Positions 7,624 to 14,311 of a stretch of DNA of 14,311 bases are shown here, piece by piece. The DNA is from Pleurotus djamor (Eukaryota; Basidiomycota; Agaricomycetes; Agaricales; Pleurotaceae). Positions within the stretch are counted from its first letter, which is position 1; each line of letters begins with the position of its first letter. Both the position numbers and the translations under genes were made by a program. Where the stretch lies: assembly GCA_029747585.1 (NCBI GenBank), contig JAPEVF010001075.1, forward strand, positions 1 to 14,311, read 5' to 3'. The notes under the pieces were generated by a model. It ran no database searches and was not told where the DNA came from. It saw only the letters and a program-made list of their open reading frames with translations.

Positions 7624-9144
7624 TCAGACTTTGTACTCCCCCAGCCAGATTTCCACAGGCTCCCCTCCCGCGCCCTCACGCTTCCCTATCAACCCGAAGG
7701 ATACGCCATTCTCTTTCGCCATTTCCCAGAGCGAACGTTCCCCTTCATCACGTTGTTTGTACCCAAGCAGAATGAGTGGCGGTCTTGGCGGCGTTGCGGC
7801 CAATTCGAGATCGCTTGTGTTTGGGGTCGCAGAATCATCATGATCCAAGCCCAGTTTCAGCAGGTTTAATAGCGTCTTGATGAGTGAGGGGAACGACGCG
7901 GTGTTGTAGGTCACGTCGGCCATCCTACAGTGTATGTTCGTAAGTTTATTCATTGTATGACCAAAGGCAGCACTCAGCGCTATTTCTGCGACTCACACAA
8001 TCAGATCTAGCCTTCCAGCATCTAATATATCCTGGGGCAGATCTTCATCCCAGTCCAACGCCATGGAAAGGGGCGGTCTGCGCGCGAAGCACGACCGATT
8101 CAACTCGATGTTGTGCTCGAGGAGAGGTAACGCGGATGCTACGGTGTTCAGTTGCAGCGCATAGCGGAGTGATGAAGAGTTTGATGAGATGAAGAGTACG
8201 TACGAAGATCAGTTGCAACGATGCCTGCGACGTTTGCCTCCTCAGATAGAAGCGCAGCCCGAGCAGTTGATAGAACTAGCGATACCATCCCCGTCCCCGT
8301 TCCTAAACAGATCTCAGATCTGGAGCTTGACACCATGAGCCAACCTACCAAGCTCTACTATCCGTTTTGTCTTGGCGGAGAATAATGTATCATAGAGTCG
8401 TGATAATTGAGGATTCAACGGTTCGTTTGTCCCCAGGAAACCCACGATCCAAGAACTGAGGCCGATTCCACTGTCCCATATTTTCTAAGCTTCTGGATGA
8501 GCGCGTACGATGAGACTTCATGAAGGATATGGGCGGACCTTGTCCAAATCAAAAGAAGTCTGTTCCAGAACCTTCATGACGATAGATGGTGTTAGTGCAT
8601 GAGCGTCGACGTCTACATTGCTTTCTGAGCCGATCCGCCGCTCGATTGTAAACGAGTATAATCTCTCGATGCGTTCTTGCTTGGAGCCACCCGCTTTCGA
8701 GTTAGTTTTCCCACCGCTTTGTGAAGTGAACAAGATGGGCATGGAGAGAACAGGAAACGGTCGGCGGCCAAGTGACTCCAGAGATAAAGATATTATCGAG
8801 GTACTCTGCATTACATTCCCCGTCGATGACCCGTCATTTTCAGAGCAGGTGAGATGAAGTCGCCATCGCTGCCCTTCGCGAGCACGTGGGGGAGGCGGGA
8901 TTTTTAATTCTTTATATAGATTTGAAGGCATCCATTTTGTCAATTTCACGGACTTGGGTTGAATAGAGAGCGAAGAATTGTGGTTAACGGAGGCGTTTTC
9001 TAGAGTCCATGTGTAGAATATGTCGCATTCGCCCTCGTATAGCTCAGTGCGTAGGTCGTTAGCGATTTGAGGCGTCAGGACAACTGCCGCACCAGGAGGG
9101 ACTTGGGATGGGGGCGGACGGAGGAAAGATATGTAGTAAAACAT
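7624..9144 (-). CDS. Family-16 (FAM86/METTL21-like) protein methyltransferase with long N-terminal region
   Basis: Exons 9144-8539, 8484-8349, 8302-8204, 8138-7997 and 7924-7624 join in phase to 427 residues. Residues 1-202 form a region without a motif I; it begins MFYYISFLRPPP and contains FPVLSMPILF, a pattern I associate with basidiomycete homologues only. The catalytic part starts with WDSGIGLSSWIVGFL (205-219), the substrate/cofactor loop of this family. It continues with motif I ELGTGTG (246-252), VATDL (276-280) and ADVTYNTASFPSLI (330-343), the DVTY-type motif equivalent to the catalytic-site loop of METTL21 enzymes. The C-terminal strand PPLILLGYKQRD and the GAGGEPVEIW end also fit. 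Likely role: SAM-dependent lysine methylation of a translation factor or chaperone. FAM86/Efm3, which acts on eEF2, also carries an extra N-terminal domain, but I cannot show the two domains are related. It converges with pcp1 and diverges from the histone gene. Confidence 0.85.
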
Positions 9145-9441
9145 ATGTCAGTGACCGCAGCCTTATCGTGTCTTCAAAGATGCAATTAAGCTGCCAAAGA
9201 ATGGAAACTTTGTTGGAATGCACTGACCATATGGGAAAGCTTGAGATGGAAGCAAGAAGTAAATGAAAATCGACCGATCTTTCCACATGCATCCATTTAT
9301 CAGGGGCAAACCAGGAGCACCCCCTCAGGAGGAAGGAACTTGATTTTGATCCAGTCATTCACGTTCTTTCCATCTTACCACCATCTGTCTAGCTACACAA
9401 ACACATTACCACCTCTCAGAACTCCGAATATACTCTAAGTC
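9145..9441. promoter_or_regulatory. Divergent promoter between the methyltransferase and the CENP-A-like gene
   Basis: These 297 bp carry no gene. The half next to the histone start is pyrimidine-rich (about 9360-9415), as is common just upstream of fungal transcription starts. I see no clear TATA box and no ACGCG cell-cycle core. Confidence 0.5.
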
Positions 9442-10192
9442 ATGGCTCCCACAAAGCAGAGGGGTGAACCTCGCCGTGATGTCAATCGTCATGATGGCGG
9501 TGAGCAGCTCGTTCTGATGATACGTATTTGGCACTGTCATCTGACTATCATGCTCTCGTACACATAGATTCAAGCGAAGACGAAGCAGTTCCTCAGTCCG
9601 GCTACAAAATGGCCCACGCTCAGAGGCCTCATCAACTGGCCATTAAGACTCCAAGACGCTACAGGCCCTCTCCGCCGCCACCAACTCGGACAACAGCGAT
9701 GAAAACAACGAGTGCTAATCGTGCCGAGCGCATGCGTAGCGCGTCTACTTCAAAGCAAAAGATGAAGAGACGGAGCCGCCCCGGTGTAGTCGCACTCCGA
9801 GAAATACGACGATATCAAATCTCCACAGATCTTCTTATCCCAAAACTCCCCTTCCAACGGCTAGTTCGGGAGATCGCCGCGGAGTTCCAGGTCAGTTGCT
9901 AATATTATAAGCTGTCTACAATCATTGACAACCTTCCTCCTAAGCCCGACTTTCGCTTTCAAAGTGACGCCCTCGTAGCCCTCCAAGAAGCCAGTGAGGC
10001 CTACCTGGTTTCCGCAATGAAAGCATCCAAATTGATTGCGCTGCATGCGAAGCGCGTAACGATCCGTCGAGAAGATCTGACACTTGCTCTGGCCCTAAGA
10101 GATGGCAGGTATGTGGTGTCGTCCAGGGTATCTAACAGGCGAGTAACTTGGTGCTAACTAAGTATCTCAGTTTTGAGCATCTTGCAATTTAA
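9442..10192 (+). CDS. cse4: Centromeric-type histone H3 variant (CENP-A/Cse4-like)
   Basis: Exons 9442-9499, 9568-9890, 9945-10108 and 10171-10192 give 188 residues. Residues 1-98 are a basic, Pro/Ser/Thr-rich tail with no canonical H3 tail (no ARTKQ, no ARKS). The histone fold follows: [14 protein letters not shown] (alpha-N), [14 protein letters not shown] (alpha-1) and [15 protein letters not shown] (alpha-2), then HAKRVTI and [13 protein letters not shown] (alpha-3). A replaced tail on an H3 fold is the mark of CENP-A, the histone that defines centromeres. Odd points: loop 1 has the same length as normal H3, without the insertion frequent in CENP-A. The alpha-2 end FEDTNL of H3 is replaced by MKASKL. 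The near-universal ARRIRG is lost, and the protein ends in GSFEHLAI. Residues matching H3 His113, Arg116, Asp123 and Leu126 of the four-helix bundle are kept. An intron falls exactly in loop 1. It could instead be another H3 variant; no canonical H3/H4 pair is present. Confidence 0.78.
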
Positions 10193-10457
10193 TCACACTA
10201 GCTCCCCGAAAATTGATTTTATTGGGTTTCACTCCCTAGTTGCAGCACAGAATGGGAATGGTCTTGCCAGGGAGTACATCTGCTGACCAAGGCAGGAGCA
10301 GGGTATAACCACCATGGTCGACATTGGAGACTGCGACCACTGCTAGATTGCCAACGAATGATAGAGTAGTTTGTACAAAATGAGAATATTATATATATTA
10401 TGTCCGATGATGTATATAATGCAATAGTCCTCCAAATCCACCGCGCATTACTGGCCT
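10193..10457. other. Short convergent intergenic region
   Basis: This is the 3' side of both the histone gene and the aspartic protease gene. It contains an AT-rich block (about 10384-10425, alternating TA) that could serve polyadenylation on either strand. No gene is supported. Confidence 0.5.
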
Positions 10458-12335
10458 TCAGCACAATCCAACAAGTAAACCGATCAAACTGGTAACGTAA
10501 ATCCACGATGATCCAACAGCGGCACTAAGAGGAGAACCATTCGACGCCCGGGTGCCACCAGTAGCGCTGACAGAAGCAGCGATGGCACCTATCGTAGCTG
10601 AAGGGACGACTCCATCAGCACCATTCAGCGCCAAAGCAGCAATGGACAGGTTCGCAAAGCCAACCGAAGGAGGGTCGTATCGAAAGACGGAGTAAACATT
10701 CTTCTGCGAGAGCATGAGCACATGGAATCTATCGAGAAAAGAGAGAATAGCATACCAGGAACGTATCCCCAACAATCCACGTCACCCTGCTCGTCCTTCC
10801 TGTTTCAATGGCGAAGAAGGCACCGACACACTCCTGACCACCAGACAATCTTTGAAGCTCGAAGTCATCTGGGCTAATCGACCAACTCCTGCTTCCAAAG
10901 GAAAGAACGACATTGACATCGGTGTCGCATGCTAATCGAAGGTCAGAAACGGCGCATAGGAGAAGAAGTTGATCAAGGACGAACGGTAGCTATAATAACC
11001 TTCCATCTGACCAGTCAACGCACGAGAGTTTGGGATCTGGGCGAAGAGACTCTCGACAGCATCGGTAGGTCCACCAACGAGAGTAGTACCCGTGTCGATG
11101 GCAGCCAGTCCATTGCTAGGGATAGTGGCTGCGCTGCCTTGAGCTGACAATGCTATAATTGTACGGAATGCATGATGAGGAAGACACGAGTAAAAGAAGA
11201 GTAAACAACTCACACGTGAGCGGGATAAGCCAGTAGGACTCCTGGCCTGATGGAATATCGACGTAATCAATGTCGCCCGTGTACAAGCTCGAATCGACGG
11301 TTCCCATTGAAAATGTTCCACCAGCTTCGAGTACATTGGCAGTCGAATCGTTGACGTAGCTGAGAGATCCTCCTTGTAAGCAAAACATTAGAGGCAGGCG
11401 AGTGGAGCGACTAACCGAGTTAACTGAAATGCCATTAACGGCTGGTCCCAAGCGCCACTGGCGACCAAGGTTTCCCAGAGTGGCGAGGCACCAGAAGACG
11501 CGATTGTACTAAACCCAAGGCCGAGAAGTCCTGAGACCGGTTGAGTGAGGAGGCCTTGAGACACCTCGTCGCAGACGCCTTCAGTGTATGTGTTAGTGTT
11601 CCTCCTGGCGCACGATACACCAGAATGATCTCACCAAATATTTGATTCGGAACGGAGAAACCCGCCATTTGGACAACATCCTGGCCTAACGAACCTGCCG
11701 CCTGGCCGCTTCCGTATTGAATGGAGAACGTGGTAGAGAGGTTCGAAAACGAAGATGACTGCGTCGCGTCGAATGTAGGAACGTCACTGCAACCGGCAAT
11801 GCAATTCGAATCGGCTATCCAGAGGTCACTGGCAGAGCGAGTCTATCAGTTCTAGAATCCCACAAACCAGGAGCAGAATGAACGCTTACGATGAACCCGT
11901 ATCAAGGATGACGTCATAAGCCACTGGCGGGGTGCCTATCGCCAACGAACCGTAGTAGCTGTGTCCGGAAGTTAGAAAATTGGATCCTTGCAGTAAGCTG
12001 GAAGGGAAATAGTGCGTACCTAGTATCCGCGTTCTGGTTCGTGAGTCTACAAAGGTGATGGGTTAGTCTAAGGATAAGCGGCCATGCCGACAAGGACGCC
12101 TAACGCACAGATTTATCCCAGTCGCTCGCTTCGAGGTCGGGGAGCCATACTTCGACTGCAGCCTCTGCTTATGAGCACTCGCCCATGCCGGAAACTCGTC
12201 AGCGTTCCGCCAAGCGTAAGGCTGCCTCTTCATTGGAATATGTGGCGATTTGGCGTCCGCCAACGGCGACGTGGTAAAGGCGAGTATTAGCACCAAAGAT
12301 ACCAAGCTCGTCGGCATCTGAGTCGAAGAAAGCAT
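10458..12335 (-). CDS. Secreted pepsin-family (A1) aspartic protease, probably GPI-anchored
   Basis: Nine exons: 12335-12109, 12046-12020, 11958-11890, 11828-11635, 11578-11416, 11359-11214, 11152-10985, 10931-10756 and 10703-10458, all in phase, giving 471 residues. Exon 2 is only 27 nt. Seen: a signal peptide (hydrophobic core about 11-20), a basic propeptide, the first active-site motif DTGSSDLW (Asp104) and the second AAIDTGTTLVGG (Asp295). Typical A1 blocks are also present: QNADTSYYGSLAIGTP, YWLIPLT, and GDTFLKNVYSVFRYDPPSVGFA. The last 20 residues (SSWIYVTSLIGLLVGLC) are hydrophobic after a small-residue stretch with NGS, which suggests a GPI-anchor signal. The enzyme would cleave proteins outside the cell or at the wall, best at acid pH. 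The ATG chosen is the first after the TATA box at 12534-12541; a second in-frame ATG at 12317 also leaves a good signal peptide. Confidence 0.95.
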
Positions 12336-13074
12336 TGCGATATGAAGTAGGAAAAAGACAACGAAGAAAATGGGTGTGAGATAGGTTGTGCGTGTGTGTG
12401 TGAGCGAGACAACGATGTGGAAGGAAACCAAGAAGAGTTTTCAAGGAAATCCTCGCCAGCGAGTGGGAAATTGGGTAGATTGTGGGGAGAGGGAGGAAAG
12501 AAAGAGCAGGGTGGCTGACGATTTGGAGTCCAGCTTTTATACTTAAGAATATGCCCAAAAGAATCAGAATAGACTTGGTTTTGGACACTGCGGAACGCGA
12601 TCAAGACGCCAGCCGCGTTGCCGATATCCGGAAAACTCGACTCTCGAGCGAGTGGTCGCAGACACGCACTCTCCGAGTCGATGCTAGGCCAAGACTCAGA
12701 GCGCTGTGGGTGCACAGTGGTTTGAACGAACACACTCAGCCGTGTTGGAGTAAACAAGTAGGGCGTCGTCATCTTCGAAAGAAGTCAGCAACCGCTATGG
12801 AAATGGTAGTAAATGGAGATGAAAGTGGGTGGATTCGGATAGGCATCATCCAAGTACTGCGCAAATGGGTACAAGTTGACGCACTCCAAAAGACGCGGTA
12901 CGGATGTTGGCGATCGCCAAGAGACGGGCGCTGCGCAAGAAAAGGAGCTTAAGGAGCACAGGAGGCAGCGATCACCCGGACATTTGAAAAATACACAAGC
13001 GAGGCGACGAAAGCGCAGCTCTTCCTTTACAAAATCTAGTCTACACATATTTATTCCCTTTCCAAACAACCCGA
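12336..13074. other. Upstream region of the aspartic protease gene
   Basis: The part next to the protease is its leader and promoter. On the minus strand there is a pyrimidine-rich stretch (about 12480-12510) and a CA-repeat leader (about 12389-12405). The rest (about 12542-13074) has open frames on both strands, but none has an intact start with recognisable motifs or intron logic, so I annotate no gene. The far end includes the 3' UTR of the neighbouring sedolisin. Confidence 0.5.
12534..12541 (-). promoter_or_regulatory. TATA box of the aspartic protease gene
   Basis: On the minus strand it reads TATAAAAG, about 200 bp before the chosen ATG. No other ATG occurs in between, which supports that start. 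Confidence 0.7.
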
Positions 13075-14311
13075 TCAATCAAGGAGGACCCGAAGCTTCA
13101 AAAAGTCAGGTGTACCCAGCCCAGTAGCCTATGTTGTAAGTCAGCAACGATATCTATAAGCGTGCGCGAAATATACTTACGGGATCCCATCCAGCACGGG
13201 CAGGGAATCCTGTGGGAAAGTTGTGAGCGAAATCATAATGAAGACCTCTGGTTTATACACGTACCATTAGTTCCGCAGCCAGGGTTGCTTCCCGTCGTAA
13301 TATCATTGAATCCAGTAGCGCCAGTAGAGTAGATCAACGGGTTCAGCCATCCAAGAGATGACTTCCCGTTCGTAATTCGGACATCATTCAACAAGGCGAC
13401 AATACCTGCGACAGTCTGAACAAAGAGTGGACATTCAGTCACAAATATCACATTTGAAGAACGAACAGATACGAACCGGAGCACTAGCACTAGTTCCACC
13501 AACCGAGATCGTCCTTCCACCAACAATAACTGGGAATCGGTTAGCTTGTGCAGAAAGGTCGGGGTAAGCACGACCAGTAGTGCTAAAGAGAACCATTTGA
13601 ACATCCGGATGTACAGGCTAGCTGGCGTAACTCACTTGAACAACCCAACATTCGTATTCCCAAGAGCCCTCAAATAACCAGTCACAGCGGCATTTTGGAA
13701 GTCAGGTCGCAAGAAGGTATTTGAAAACCCTCCACCGCTGAAGCTGATGGTAGTCTCGGTTAGTCCGGTAGTTCCGCCAACGGCAGTGACGTAGGGACAA
13801 GAAGCGGGGAAGGAGGGCTGGAATTGGACGCGGTTGGTGCCATCGTTGGTGCGGCAGTTACCTCCTCCTACGCTACAATGAAACAAAGAGTTCAGCATGT
13901 GGTACGAGGAAAATGTGAACTGACAGGCGGAGAGAGGGAGGGGGAGCTTACCCTGAGTCACCACTAGAGAACAGAAGCGTAGTGCCACGAGCAGCCAACT
14001 GGGCGAAGAGGTCGCAAACAGTAAGCCTATAGTCTAACGGAATCTAAACGGCGATGAACATCAGGTTTGGTAGAGTTTCTACAAGAACGATAAGCCTCAC
14101 AGTTTGCTCGTTCTCACCATACGACGTGGAGATGACCTGAGGTATGGAGTTTTGTGCGAGAATGAAGTTGACCCAATCGAGATACGGTTCGTTGGTATTC
14201 GTCGTTGTATCGGAATCTGGGATGAAAGGTGGTCTTCCTCCGGTGCTGAAGTAGGTGATGGGGATGGGAGCAGCGAGACCGGCGACATATTGGATGTCAA
14301 GGTTAGCTTCA
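13075..14311 (-). CDS. Sedolisin (tripeptidyl-peptidase, family S53), C-terminal part
   Basis: Exons 14311-14101, 14043-13952, 13872-13636, 13582-13477, 13415-13265, 13209-13181 and 13128-13075 join in phase; 292 residues are visible and the N-terminus lies beyond the right edge. The visible part starts at EANLDIQY, which supplies the catalytic Glu and Asp of S53 peptidases. [11 protein letters not shown] and [14 protein letters not shown] follow, both sedolisin blocks. LLFSSGDSG carries the oxyanion-hole aspartate and [12 protein letters not shown] the nucleophile serine. The conserved end [19 protein letters not shown] contributes the calcium-site region. These enzymes are secreted, made with a removable propeptide, and cut tripeptides from protein N-termini at acid pH. 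The partner protease upstream on the same strand (10458-12335) suggests a shared role in extracellular protein breakdown. All visible catalytic residues are intact; only the propeptide and signal peptide are missing by truncation at the window edge. Confidence 0.95.

Noticed and set aside
10219..10506. 95-residue open frame overlapping the 3' end of the protease gene
   Set aside because: It is a different frame running into the intergenic AT-rich block; the protease frame with its GPI-type end explains this DNA.
12336..12431. Extended aspartic protease N-terminus from an upstream in-frame codon
   Set aside because: The codon at 12431 is TTG. The first ATG after the TATA box is at 12335 and leads straight into a signal peptide.
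12482..13078. Several open frames of 80-160 residues on both strands
   Set aside because: They overlap each other, carry no motif and lie in the promoter and leader of the protease gene or the 3' side of the sedolisin gene.
1..14311. Transposon, CRISPR array, phage or viral remnant
   Set aside because: No terminal repeats, transposase or reverse-transcriptase motifs, or spaced repeats were seen; the only clear duplication is the tRNA pair.

Overview
This is nuclear DNA of a filamentous basidiomycete, most likely an Agaricomycete. The genes are split by many short introns (mostly 50-65 nt) with GT...AG ends and fungal branch points such as CTAAC and CTGAT. A farnesylated-pheromone precursor of basidiomycete type is present, and so is the secreted acid-protease pair (pepsin-like plus sedolisin) common in wood and litter fungi. 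All exon chains here were built by hand from splice signals and reading-frame phase. The product names rest on motifs and remembered family patterns, not on a search.

Layout, left to right. (1) Positions 1-1914, minus strand: the N-terminal 525 residues of Dsc1/Tul1, the membrane RING E3 ligase subunit of the Dsc complex; the RING end lies outside the window. (2) A 165-bp divergent promoter with a perfect 20-bp palindrome. (3) 2080-2872, plus: an Nnf1/PMF1-like kinetochore subunit in five exons. (4) 2952-3280: two tandem tRNA-Thr(AGT) genes, identical except for 4 extra bases in the second anticodon loop, at the canonical intron position. (5) 3309-4524, plus: a METTL21/Rkm5-like protein-lysine methyltransferase. 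(6) 5245-5349, plus: a 34-residue lipopeptide mating-pheromone precursor ending CVVA, behind a clear TATA box, with no STE3 receptor in the window. (7) 5754-7444, plus: the mitochondrial rhomboid protease Pcp1/PARL. (8) 7624-9144, minus: a second family-16 methyltransferase with a 200-residue N-terminal region (FAM86/METTL21-like). (9) 9442-10192, plus: a centromeric-type histone H3 (CENP-A/Cse4) with an unusual C-terminal end. (10) 10458-12335, minus: a secreted, probably GPI-anchored pepsin-family aspartic protease. (11) 13075-14311, minus: the catalytic part of a sedolisin (tripeptidyl-peptidase, family S53), running off the right edge.

The genes are independent units, not an operon. Two loose themes appear: two kinetochore/centromere genes (nnf1 and the CENP-A-like gene) about 6.5 kb apart, and two acid-active secreted proteases side by side on one strand. 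The most unusual items are the very short solitary pheromone precursor, the atypical H3 variant and the 4-nt insertion in the second tRNA. No transposon, CRISPR array or phage-like feature was seen. There are three ambiguous bases (3052, 5490, 6502); the one inside a gene (6502) is silent.
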